Assembly (NCBI RefSeq): GCF_008728195.1
Contig: NZ_CP031598.1
Span: 620,001-684,000 of the forward strand
Reading direction: 5' to 3'
From: Roseovarius indicus
GTDB lineage: Bacteria; Pseudomonadota; Alphaproteobacteria; Rhodobacterales; Rhodobacteraceae
DNA: 64,000 nt
Shown: piece by piece, positions 16,628 to 24,614 of the stretch
How positions within the stretch are numbered: the first letter of the stretch is position 1
Layout of the letters: each line of letters opens with the position of its first letter
Translations under genes and position numbers: made by a program
The notes under the pieces: generated by a model
What the model was told of the DNA's origin: nothing
The model's input: only the letters and a program-made list of their open reading frames with translations
The model's database searches: none

Positions 16628-18109
16628 TCAGCGCATCACGAACGGGTTGGCCATCGGCGCATCCGACGTGTTCATCCACACGGTCTTGGGCCGTGTATAA
16701 TCGTACATCGCCTGGAACCCGCTTTCCCGGCCATAGCCCGACCCCTTGATCCCGCCGAACTCGGCTATCGGAGAGACGACCCGATACGTGTTGACCCAGA
16801 CGATGCCGGCACGCACCGCATCGGCCATGCGCAACGACCGGGCGCTGTCGCGGGTAAAGATCCCGGCCGCCAACCCATGTTCGGTATCGTTGGCAAGCGC
16901 GACGACCTCGTCCTCGGTCCTGAAGGTCTGCACGCACAGGACCGGGCCGAACAGCTCGGTGTCGACGATGCGTAGGCCCTGGCTGGGGCAGGAGACGATG
17001 GTGGGCTCAAAATAGAGCCCGTCGAATCCGTCCGGCCGTTTACCACCTGTTAAGATTTTCGCGCCTTCCTCGACCGCGAAGGCCAGCTCGCTCTCGATCC
17101 GGTCGCGCTGTCCGGTGGTGCAAAGCGGGCCCATCTGGGTCTCGTCGGCCAGCGGGTCGCCGATCTTGATCTCCTTCGCCTGCGCCACCATCCGGTCGAG
17201 GAATTCGTCCGCGATATCCTCATGCAGGTAGAGCCGCGAGCCCGCCACACAGCTTTGCCCCGTCGCCCCGAAAATCCCGGCTATCGAGGCGTTGACCGCG
17301 CTTTCGATATTGGCGTCCTCGAAGACGATGAAGGGCGACTTGCCCCCCAGCTCGAGGCTCACCTCGGCGAAGTTGTTCTTCGTGTTTTCAAGCACATGCC
17401 TTGCCGCCCCCGGGCCGCCGGTAAAGCTCACCCGCGCCACCAGCTTGTGCCCGGTCAGCGCCCGGCCGCACGGCTCGCCATGACCGGTGACGATGTTGAC
17501 CACGCCGGGCGGAAAGCCCGCCTCCTCGATCAGTTTGCCGAACTCCAGCATCGCCGCCGAGGCATGTTCCGACGCCTTCAGCACCACGGTGTTCCCCGCC
17601 GCCAGCGCCGGACCGATCTTCACCGCCACGAGGAAAAGCTGCGAGTTCCACGGCACCACCGCCGCCACCACGCCCAGCGGCTCGCGCTTGGTGAAGACGA
17701 AGAGGTCCGGCTTGTCGATGGGCAGCGTCTCGCCGCTGATCTTGTCGGCGCAGCCGGCGAAGAACTGGAAGAACTCGGCGATATACGTTGCCTGCCACTT
17801 TGTTTCCTTGAGCATCTTGCCGGTGTCGATTGTCTCGGTCCGGCCCAGTTCCTCCGACCGGTCGGCCAGCAATTCCGCCAGCTTGCGCAGGCATTTGCCC
17901 CGCTGCGTCGGCGTCATCTTCGACCACGGGCCATTCAGGAACGCCTCATGCGCCGCCCGCACCGCGCGGTCGACATCGGCCTCCGTCGCCTCGGGAACGC
18001 GCGACCAAACCTCGCCCGTCGCCGGGTTCGTGCTGTCGAACGTGCCCCCGTCGGAGGCATCCACCCATTCCCCGTCAATTAGCATCTGGTACGCCCGGAT
18101 ATCCGCCAT
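16628..18109 (-). CDS. NAD-dependent aldehyde dehydrogenase (possible 4-trimethylaminobutyraldehyde or betaine aldehyde dehydrogenase)
   Basis: The 493-aa enzyme has the aldehyde dehydrogenase landmarks: VVPWNSQLFL, FTGGPGAARHV, catalytic Glu in SLELGGKSPFIV, and nucleophilic Cys in FGATGQSCVAGSRLY. It oxidises an aldehyde to the acid with NAD(P)+. It leads the operon with the monooxygenase, CaiD-like hydratase and carnitine dehydrogenase. A betaine-type aldehyde is therefore a reasonable substrate, for example trimethylaminobutyraldehyde giving gamma-butyrobetaine. GGAGGA precedes the start. Substrate assignment is inference. Confidence 0.85.
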   Translation of the reverse strand: MADIRAYQMLIDGEWVDASDGGTFDSTNPATGEVWSRVPEATEADVDRAVRAAHEAFLNGPWSKMTPTQRGKCLRKLAELLADRSEELGRTETIDTGKMLKETKWQATYIAEFFQFFAGCADKISGETLPIDKPDLFVFTKREPLGVVAAVVPWNSQLFLVAVKIGPALAAGNTVVLKASEHASAAMLEFGKLIEEAGFPPGVVNIVTGHGEPCGRALTGHKLVARVSFTGGPGAARHVLENTKNNFAEVSLELGGKSPFIVFEDANIESAVNASIAGIFGATGQSCVAGSRLYLHEDIADEFLDRMVAQAKEIKIGDPLADETQMGPLCTTGQRDRIESELAFAVEEGAKILTGGKRPDGFDGLYFEPTIVSCPSQGLRIVDTELFGPVLCVQTFRTEDEVVALANDTEHGLAAGIFTRDSARSLRMADAVRAGIVWVNTYRVVSPIAEFGGIKGSGYGRESGFQAMYDYTRPKTVWMNTSDAPMANPFVMR

Positions 18110-18249
18110 CTGTCGTCCTCCGTGTTGGATTTGATTCCCATTGTTGGGCGATGCGCGGCCGAGATATGCGAATTATCGACACCGCGTGGCGAAAATTGCC
18201 GAGTACCCTCGGGGTATCGCGGCCTAGGCTCCCGAAAACGGAGGGACGC
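18110..18249. promoter_or_regulatory. Divergent control region of the ALDH-cdhA operon and the hydrolase operon
   Basis: GCGAATTATCGACAC (18168-18182) is the reverse complement, with one change, of the element at 12598-12612. GCGTGGCGAAAATT (18184-18197) repeats the element at 12627-12640. The elements are adjacent here but separated by 14 bp in the other region. This points to a common regulator, most simply the CdhR-like protein. Confidence 0.5.
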
Positions 18250-19047
18250 ATGCCGAAATTGCCGGACGGGACAGCATGGGAACGCCATGGCAAACAGGGC
18301 GCGCCGACGGTCGTTCTGATCCACGGATTCGGCCTGAACCGGGCGGTGTGGCAGTGGATGATCCCGGCGCTGGCAGACGCCTATGACGTGATCGCCTATG
18401 ACCTTTACGGGCATGGCGAAACTGCCCCGCCGCCTGAGAAACCGTCGCTTTCGTTGTTCTCGCGGCAACTGAACGATGTGCTCGATGCCAGCGGGCTGGA
18501 GAGCGCCGCCGTGGCCGGGTTTTCGCTGGGTGGCATGGTTTCCCGTCGCTTCGCGATGGATCATCCCGAACGGTGTCGCGCGCTGGTGATCCTGCATTCC
18601 CAGCACCTGCGCAGCCCCGAGGCCCAGACCGCCATCGAGGCCCGCGTCGTTCAGGCCGAAAAGGAAGGGCCGGAGGCGACGGTCGACGCCGCGCTGGAGC
18701 GGTGGTTCACGGATGCCTACCGAGCGCGAAACCCGGAAATGATGGCGCTGGTGCGCGGCTGGGTCGTGTCGAACGACAAGGCCGTCTATCCCGCCATCTA
18801 CAGCGTGCTCGCGAAGGGCGTCACCGAGATCGCCAACCCGGAACCGCCCCTGCGCCTGCCCGCGCTGGTCCTCACCGCCGACGAGGATTTCGGCAACGGC
18901 CCCGACATGACTCGCGCCATCGCCGCCGAGATCGACGGCGGCGAGGCGCTGATCCTTCCCGGCCTGCGCCACATGGCGCTTGCAGAAGACCCCGACGCCG
19001 TCAACGCCCCCGTGCGCGCCTTCCTCGACCGCGTCCTGACCCCATGA
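18250..19047 (+). CDS. Alpha/beta hydrolase
   Basis: The 265-aa protein has the alpha/beta hydrolase layout: oxyanion HGFG near residue 25, nucleophile Ser92 in AGFSLGG, an acid in LTADEDFGNG and a C-terminal His in PGLRHMAL. No signal peptide is present. The start at 18250 sits in a GAGGGACGC context; a much longer open frame upstream lies over the divergent gene and was rejected. It diverges from the aldehyde dehydrogenase-carnitine dehydrogenase operon and shares its control region. A carnityl-CoA thioesterase or an acyl-carnitine esterase is possible. Confidence 0.75.
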   Translation: MPKLPDGTAWERHGKQGAPTVVLIHGFGLNRAVWQWMIPALADAYDVIAYDLYGHGETAPPPEKPSLSLFSRQLNDVLDASGLESAAVAGFSLGGMVSRRFAMDHPERCRALVILHSQHLRSPEAQTAIEARVVQAEKEGPEATVDAALERWFTDAYRARNPEMMALVRGWVVSNDKAVYPAIYSVLAKGVTEIANPEPPLRLPALVLTADEDFGNGPDMTRAIAAEIDGGEALILPGLRHMALAEDPDAVNAPVRAFLDRVLTP

Positions 19048-19061
19048 ATGGAGCCCCTGAC

Positions 19062-19664
19062 ATGATCCCCGAACTCAGAAAAGTCGTCACCTTCGACGAG
19101 GATATCCACACCGAGGGCGGCCGCCCGGTCGACCCGGTGCTGCGCCTGATCGGGGTTGCGGCGGTGGTCAGGAACCCCTGGGCCGGGCAGGGCTATGTCG
19201 AGGATCTCAAGCCCGAAATCCGCCGCATCGCCCCGCCGCTGGGCAAGCTGCTGACCGACCGGCTGATCGCGCTGGCGGGTTCGGGCGACGCGATCGAGGC
19301 CTATGGCAAAGCCTGCATCGCCGGCACCGATTGCGAGTGGGAACATGCGTCTGCGCTGATCCATACGCTGCATTACGGCAATTTCTACCGCGAGGCGGTG
19401 GGCGCGAAAAGCTATCTCGGCTTCACCAACACGCGCGGCCCGGCGAACACGCAGATCCAGATCCCGCTGATGGACAAGCACGACACCGGCCGCCGTTCGC
19501 ATTACCTGACGGTGCAGTTCTCGATCTACGATGCGCCCGCCGATGACGAGGTGGTCGTGGCGCTGGGTGCCGCCACCGGCGGGCGGCCGCATCACCGCAT
19601 CGGCGACCGCTATTCCGACCTGGCCGAGCTGGGCCGCGACGTGGATAACCCCACCGGAACCTGA
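19062..19664 (+). CDS. DUF1185 (amino acid synthesis) family protein
   Basis: The 200-aa protein (MIPELRKVVTFDEDIHTEGG, AAVVRNPWAGQGYVEDL, SALIHTLHYGNFYREAVGA) matches the conserved DUF1185 / 'amino acid synthesis' family, whose biochemical role is not established. The gene overlaps or closely follows the alpha/beta hydrolase: an alternative ATG at 19044 overlaps that stop as ATGA, while 19062 has GGAG eight bases upstream. Members of this family often accompany catabolic operons with flavin monooxygenases. I cannot assign a reaction. Confidence 0.7.
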   Translation: MIPELRKVVTFDEDIHTEGGRPVDPVLRLIGVAAVVRNPWAGQGYVEDLKPEIRRIAPPLGKLLTDRLIALAGSGDAIEAYGKACIAGTDCEWEHASALIHTLHYGNFYREAVGAKSYLGFTNTRGPANTQIQIPLMDKHDTGRRSHYLTVQFSIYDAPADDEVVVALGAATGGRPHHRIGDRYSDLAELGRDVDNPTGT

Positions 19665-19671
19665 GCCCCGT

Positions 19672-19701
19672 TCTTGACGGTTACAATTTGGGCGAAGTAC
19701 C
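19672..19701 (+). promoter_or_regulatory. Putative promoter of the P450 gene
   Basis: A TTGACG hexamer begins close to 19674 and a TACCAG-like -10 follows after about 18 bp. This is the only spacer (91 nt) before the P450 gene. Downstream, a stretch TTTGGACGCACAAA resembles the TTGGACGTACAAC at 48921-48933. Called by eye. Confidence 0.3.
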
Positions 19702-19755
19702 AGTTTGGACGCACAAAGGCACATCGCTTTCGTGCATCTGAAAGGTTGGTTCCCG

Positions 19756-22104
19756 ATGACATCCGCCAAGACGCGCCCCGCCCCCGAAACAGGCTGCCCG
19801 GCCATGTCGGGCCCGCCAAGCGGCATGGTCTCGCCCACCGGTTGCCCGGTGTCGGAACGGGCGGCGGCCTTCACGCCCTTCGAGGGCGATTACCAGCTTG
19901 ACCCCGCCGAGGCGCTGCGCTGGGCCCGCGCGCAGGAGCCTGTCTTCTACAGCCCGCAGCTGGGCTACTGGGTGGTGACGCGTTACGAGGACGTGAAGGC
20001 CGTCTTCCGCGACAACATCCTGTTTTCCCCCGCCAACGCACTGGAAAAGGTCACGCCGCTGACGCCCGAGGCGGCGAAGGTGCTGGAGCGCTACAACTAC
20101 AAGCTCGAACGCACCATGGTGAACGAGGACGAGCCCCAGCACATGGAGCGGCGGCGCCTTCTGATGGATGCCTTCATCCCCGAGAAGCTGGAAAAGCACG
20201 AGCCGATGGTGCGAGAGCTGACGCGGGCCTATGTCGACCGGATCGTCGACCGGGGCCATGCCGACCTGGTGAAGGATATCTTCTACGAAATCCCGCTGAC
20301 CGTGGCGCTGCATTTCCTTGGCGTGCCCGAGGAGGGGGTCGAGAAACTCCGCCGCTTCGCCGTCGCCCACACGCTCAACACCTGGGGCCGGCCCACACCC
20401 GAGGAACAGCTCGAGATCGTCGAGAACGTGGGTCAGTTCTGGCAGACCGCGAACGAGATCCTCGACACGATGATCGCCGACCCGACCGGCGAGGGCTGGA
20501 TGTACGACACGGTGCGCGAGCACAGGAAGCACCCCGATATCGTCACCGAAAGCTACATGCGGTCGATGATGATGGCCATTCTGGCCGCCGCGCACGAGAC
20601 CACGTCGAACGCCACCGCGAATGCCTTCTGGATCCTGCTCAACAACCGAAACGCGTGGGACGAGATCTGCGAAAACCCCGCGCTCATCCCCAGCGCGGTC
20701 GAGGAATGTTTGCGCATGGGCGGCTCCATCGTGGCATGGCGACGGGTGGCGACGGACGAGGCGCAGGTGGGCGGCGTGACCATCCCCAAGGGCGGCAAGC
20801 TTTTCATCGTGCAGGCCAGTGCCAACCAGGACGCCGCGCATTGGGAGAACCCCGACGAGGTGGATATCTACCGCGACAATGCGGCCGAGCACATGTCCTT
20901 CGGCTATGGCGCGCATCAGTGCATGGGCAAGAATATCGCGCGAATGGAAATGCGCGTCTTCCTCGAGGAATTCACCCGGCGCCTGCCGCATATGAAGCTG
21001 GCCGGGGGGCAGCGGTTCGAGAACCTGCCGAACATCTCGTTCCGGGGGCCAAGCCATATTCACGTGGAATGGGACCCGGCGGAGAACCCTGAACGTCGTG
21101 ATCCGGCGTTGCGCGAGGGCGGCGTGGTCTTCCCCATCGGCGCCCCGGTGCGCGACGATATCCTGCGGCGGGTACGGGTGCAGGAGATCGTCGAGGAGGC
21201 GGAGGGCGTGAAGCGCTTCGTGCTGGCCGACCTGTCCGGCCGCGACCTGCCGCGCTGGTCGCCGGGGTCGCATATCGACGTGGTGGCGGGCGACGTGCGG
21301 CGGAAATACTCGCTTTGCGGCCCGCCCGACACGCCGGGCACGTTGGAGATTTCGATCCTGCGCGAGGAAGACGGGCAGGGCGGTTCGAAACACCTGCACG
21401 ACACGCTGAAACCCGGCGACACGCTCTCCATTGCCGGGCCCAAGAACCACTTCCGGCTGGACGAGACGGCCGAGCGCTACGTGCTCATCGCCGGCGGCAT
21501 CGGCATCACCCCGATCCTTGCCATGGCCGACCGGCTGAAGGCGCGGGGCTTACCTTACGTGCTGCATTACTGCGGACGGTCGCGCGGCACGATGGCGCTC
21601 GTCTCCCGCGTGCTGCGCGACCACGGCGGGGCGGTGCGGTTGCACGTGGCCGACGAAGGCACACGGCTCGACCTCGCCGAGGCGGTGGCCGACGTCGCCC
21701 CAGGCACGCAGGTCTATTGCTGCGGGCCGGAACGGATGCTCGACGCGTTGCAGGACATGGCCGAGCACTGGCCCGATGGCGCGCTGCATTTCGAGTATTT
21801 CAGCACCGGCGCCTCCGGCCTCGACCCGGCGAAGGAACATGCCTTCACGGTGGAACTGCGCGACTCCGATCTCACCGTCGAGGTGCCGGCAGATCGAACC
21901 CTTTACGATGTCCTCAAATCCACCGGCATCGACATTCCGATGGAATGCGGCGAAGGGCTCTGTGGCACATGCGAGGCAAGGGTTGTCGAAGGCGAGGTCG
22001 ACCACCGCGACAGGGTGCTGTCCAAGGCCGAACGGGCCAAGGGCGAGCGCATCATGAGCTGCTGTTCGCGGGCCAAGGGCAAGAAGCTGGTGCTGGGCCT
22101 CTGA
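19756..22104 (+). CDS. Self-sufficient cytochrome P450 fused to a phthalate-dioxygenase-type reductase (CYP116B-like)
   Basis: The 782-aa protein has three parts. The P450 domain (about 30-440) has the I-helix AAAHETTSN, the ExxR segment EECLRMG and haem ligand Cys389 in FGYGAHQCMGK. The FMN/NAD reductase domain (about 465-685) has RKYSLCGPP and GGIGITPIL. The C-terminal plant-type [2Fe-2S] ferredoxin (about 695-782) has cysteines 731, 736, 739 and 769 (CX4CX2CX29C). This order is that of class VII, CYP116B enzymes, which hydroxylate or dealkylate small molecules with NAD(P)H and no separate redox partner. The native substrate is unknown. It converges on a glycosyltransferase gene with only 4 nt between. 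An earlier ATG at 19705 adds 17 residues. Confidence 0.9.
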   Translation: MTSAKTRPAPETGCPAMSGPPSGMVSPTGCPVSERAAAFTPFEGDYQLDPAEALRWARAQEPVFYSPQLGYWVVTRYEDVKAVFRDNILFSPANALEKVTPLTPEAAKVLERYNYKLERTMVNEDEPQHMERRRLLMDAFIPEKLEKHEPMVRELTRAYVDRIVDRGHADLVKDIFYEIPLTVALHFLGVPEEGVEKLRRFAVAHTLNTWGRPTPEEQLEIVENVGQFWQTANEILDTMIADPTGEGWMYDTVREHRKHPDIVTESYMRSMMMAILAAAHETTSNATANAFWILLNNRNAWDEICENPALIPSAVEECLRMGGSIVAWRRVATDEAQVGGVTIPKGGKLFIVQASANQDAAHWENPDEVDIYRDNAAEHMSFGYGAHQCMGKNIARMEMRVFLEEFTRRLPHMKLAGGQRFENLPNISFRGPSHIHVEWDPAENPERRDPALREGGVVFPIGAPVRDDILRRVRVQEIVEEAEGVKRFVLADLSGRDLPRWSPGSHIDVVAGDVRRKYSLCGPPDTPGTLEISILREEDGQGGSKHLHDTLKPGDTLSIAGPKNHFRLDETAERYVLIAGGIGITPILAMADRLKARGLPYVLHYCGRSRGTMALVSRVLRDHGGAVRLHVADEGTRLDLAEAVADVAPGTQVYCCGPERMLDALQDMAEHWPDGALHFEYFSTGASGLDPAKEHAFTVELRDSDLTVEVPADRTLYDVLKSTGIDIPMECGEGLCGTCEARVVEGEVDHRDRVLSKAERAKGERIMSCCSRAKGKKLVLGL

Positions 22105-22108
22105 CCCG

Positions 22109-23386
22109 CTACCGCGCCACGTTCAGGATCAAATCTGCCGCCTGACGCCGCCCATCGGCCGCGATCATGTCGGCGGAAATGCCCCCCAGCCGTGTCTTCA
22201 TCCCCTTGTCCGAGGTCAGCCCCGACAGCGCGTCGATCATCTCCTGATCGCGCCATGCATAGCGGTCGAGATGCACGCCCAACCCGGTGTCATGCAGCCG
22301 CCGGGCATTGTCGTGCCCGTCCCAGCAATAGGGCATGACGATCGACGGCTTGCCGAAATAAAGCGCCTCGTGCACCGAGTTGTTGCCGCCGTGATGGATC
22401 ACCAGATCGGCCTTCTCGATCACGCTGGGCTGGGGGTACCAGTAATCGAGATGCACGTTGTCGGGCACGTCTCGAAAGGAATCCTTGTAGCCCCCCACGT
22501 TGATCAGGAAGCGATAGGGCAGCTCGGCGAAGAGGCGGATCATCCGCTCGAACAGCGCCACATCGGCGGCGCCGAGGCTGCCGAAGGAGACATAGACCAC
22601 GGGCGTGTTCGAGGCCGCCGGGATGTCGGGCATCTCGAACGGGTCTTCCTCGCGCACGCAGCCTTCGAGATAGTGAAAGCGGGGAGGTGTCAGAGGCTCG
22701 GCTCGGTCGAAGCGGAGAGGCTCGGCATAGAGCAAAAGGTTCAGGTCGGGCGACGTCTCCATGAACTCGCCCGCCGGCAAAGCGGGTAGGCCGCGCCTGT
22801 CGCGGAAGCTGTTGTAGCGGTCATGCACCGGCCCCAGCGCGTCTTCATACCGCGCCCGGAAGACGGGGAAAATGGCCACATCCTCCGCCCCCAGCCCCGA
22901 CATCACCGGCGGCACCTGTGCATCCGGTATCTCCGTCTCGGCGCAGGACACCATGCGGACCCAAGGCACCCCGGCCTGCATCAGCGCCGGGAAACCGATG
23001 ACATTGTCGACCACGATGGCGTCCGGGTCGATCCGGCCCAGCGCCGCCTGCAAGGGCGCTTCCGCAATCTCGGCGCTGTCGACGATGGCTTCCCAGCAGT
23101 CGCGCACATAGGTCGGCAACTGGTCCTCGGGGCTCAGCCGGAAATGCGGCAGGTGGCGGGTGATGAAGCCCGACCAGAATTTCTCCAGCTCCTCGTCCGA
23201 CATGTCGGGCGCCATCGGTACGGGATGCTCGGCGAACCCGTAATTCTCGAACACCCCGGCAAAGCCCGGATCGCACAAAAAAACCGCCTCGTGCCCGCGT
23301 TCCCGCAGCGCCTGCGCAATGCCCACGCAGTTGAGCGCGGCCCCGAACGAGGCTTCGGGAAAGAAGGCGATGGTCTTGCGCGTCAC
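22109..23386 (-). CDS. UDP-glycosyltransferase-like protein (GT1/MGT family), copy 1
   Basis: The 425-aa protein has a GT-B fold plan: an N-terminal acceptor half (IAFFPEASFGAALNCVGIAQ) and a C-terminal donor half with VVYVSFGSLGAADVAL and the donor loop HHGGNNSVHEALYFGKPSIV. Where most GT1 enzymes carry a DQ or EQ sugar-binding pair this protein has WDGHDNA. It aligns over its whole length with the protein at 28595-29893. It would transfer a sugar to a small acceptor in the cytoplasm. It lies downstream of the GntR gene on the same strand (76 nt), so the two may be co-transcribed. Acceptor and donor are unknown. Confidence 0.8.
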   Translation of the reverse strand: MTRKTIAFFPEASFGAALNCVGIAQALRERGHEAVFLCDPGFAGVFENYGFAEHPVPMAPDMSDEELEKFWSGFITRHLPHFRLSPEDQLPTYVRDCWEAIVDSAEIAEAPLQAALGRIDPDAIVVDNVIGFPALMQAGVPWVRMVSCAETEIPDAQVPPVMSGLGAEDVAIFPVFRARYEDALGPVHDRYNSFRDRRGLPALPAGEFMETSPDLNLLLYAEPLRFDRAEPLTPPRFHYLEGCVREEDPFEMPDIPAASNTPVVYVSFGSLGAADVALFERMIRLFAELPYRFLINVGGYKDSFRDVPDNVHLDYWYPQPSVIEKADLVIHHGGNNSVHEALYFGKPSIVMPYCWDGHDNARRLHDTGLGVHLDRYAWRDQEMIDALSGLTSDKGMKTRLGGISADMIAADGRRQAADLILNVAR

Positions 23387-23462
23387 GGGCGAGTGGTCCT
23401 GTTATCGGCGGGGGCGGTCAACGGCCCCATCTGTCAGACCCGCGAAGGCGAGGTCAATTGCA

Positions 23463-24389
23463 TTAGCGCCGGATCGGCCGGGCAATCGGCGGCACGCCCC
23501 GGTTCGACACCCGCGGCCGTTGATCCTGTGCCGCGCGGATATGACGAAGCATGAGATCGGCTGCATGGTCGGTATCGCCCGCCTCGACCGCGTCGAGAAT
23601 GGCGAGATGTTCATGGAAAGCGTCGCGCATCCGGCGGCGGTTGGCCCCACCGTGATAGGTGGACAGGCGCCGCAGCCGGGTCTGCTGCCGGATGGCGCGG
23701 GCGAGGAAGCGGTTGGCACAGCAGGCCGCAAGCGCATCGTGGAAATCGGCCCCCGCATCGATCCAGGCGCGCATCTCGGTCTGCAGAACGTCATCGGTCA
23801 GCAAAGCCTGGTGGCGGCGGCGGATATCCGAGAAGAGTGCGGCATCCGGCACGAACCCCGGCTCACGTAGCGCGGCGGGCTCGATCAACTCCCGGAACCG
23901 CGCGCTTTCCTCCATCGCCGACAGCGAATCCGGTGCCGGGCCGAACCGCCAGTGCTGCCCGTGCCCGCGTTCCAGCAAGCCGTCCTCGCTCATCCTTGCC
24001 ACCACGTGCATCACCGTGGTGCGCGCGGTGCCGTAACGCTGCATCAGGTCATTGACCGATAACGTGTCGCCCAGCCGGTTGGCGAAACGGTCGCGCAGAA
24101 TGGCCTGGAACAGCCGATCCTCTTCCGAGGCCGGCAATCCGGGCGCATCGGCGCTGGCGGTATCGAGCGGGCGGGCCAGAGAATAGCCCTGCCGGGGCGC
24201 ATAGCTCAGAATCCCCGTCTCGGTAAGCAATCGTAAAGCCGCCCGGATCGGCGTGCGCGACACGCCGAAACTGTCGGCAAGCCGCTGTTCGGCCACCTTT
24301 GTGCCCGGCTCCGCGCCCTCGACGCGCAGAAGTTCGACGATGCGCCGGGCCAGCTCGGTATGGCTTTTGCGTCGCCGTTCCATCTTCAT
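23463..24389 (-). CDS. GntR family transcriptional regulator (FCD domain)
   Basis: The 308-aa protein has an N-terminal winged helix-turn-helix (HTELARRIVELLRVEGAEPG, RLADSFGVSRTPIRAALRLL) and an all-helical FCD-type C-terminal domain with metal-ligand-like residues (DAGADFHDALAACCANRFL). A stretch between them (SVNDLMQRYGTARTTVMHVV) looks like a second, degenerate winged helix. The start may be 24389 or the ATG at 24383, both after GGCGGA. It diverges from the binding-protein gene and probably controls the 24.6-31.8 kb operon and itself. Confidence 0.8.
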   Translation of the reverse strand: MKMERRRKSHTELARRIVELLRVEGAEPGTKVAEQRLADSFGVSRTPIRAALRLLTETGILSYAPRQGYSLARPLDTASADAPGLPASEEDRLFQAILRDRFANRLGDTLSVNDLMQRYGTARTTVMHVVARMSEDGLLERGHGQHWRFGPAPDSLSAMEESARFRELIEPAALREPGFVPDAALFSDIRRRHQALLTDDVLQTEMRAWIDAGADFHDALAACCANRFLARAIRQQTRLRRLSTYHGGANRRRMRDAFHEHLAILDAVEAGDTDHAADLMLRHIRAAQDQRPRVSNRGVPPIARPIRR

Positions 24390-24457
24390 TCCGCCGAGAT
24401 TTTCACCATGTCCCGCCCCATGGCAGGGGCGCGGCCCCAAGCCTGAGTCGATTTTCA

Positions 24458-24492
24458 TTGACGTACTAATTTAGAAAAAAATACAATTTTGT
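24458..24492 (+). promoter_or_regulatory. Promoter and probable GntR operator for the transporter operon
   Basis: TTGACG (24458-24463) and TACAAT (24482-24487), 18 bp apart, form a good housekeeping promoter. An inverted repeat ACAA-TT-TTGT (24483-24492) overlaps the -10. Its half-sites resemble those bound by FadR-type GntR proteins, so bound regulator would block the promoter. The leader before the binding-protein start is about 120 nt. Confidence 0.5.
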
Positions 24493-24614
24493 CTATACCC
24501 GCGGATTCGGACGACAGATCCGGAAGCAAAAGCAGGCGGGACAGGGCCGTTTCGCGCCACTGGCGCGGGTCGAGCCCGGGACGACAAGAAACGACCACAG
24601 GGAGAAATGGACCA

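Noticed and set aside
22109..23386. Glycosyltransferases as macrolide-inactivating resistance enzymes
   Set aside because: The GT1/MGT family includes these, but the pair is tied to an amine importer and lacks the usual DQ motif; nothing supports a drug substrate.
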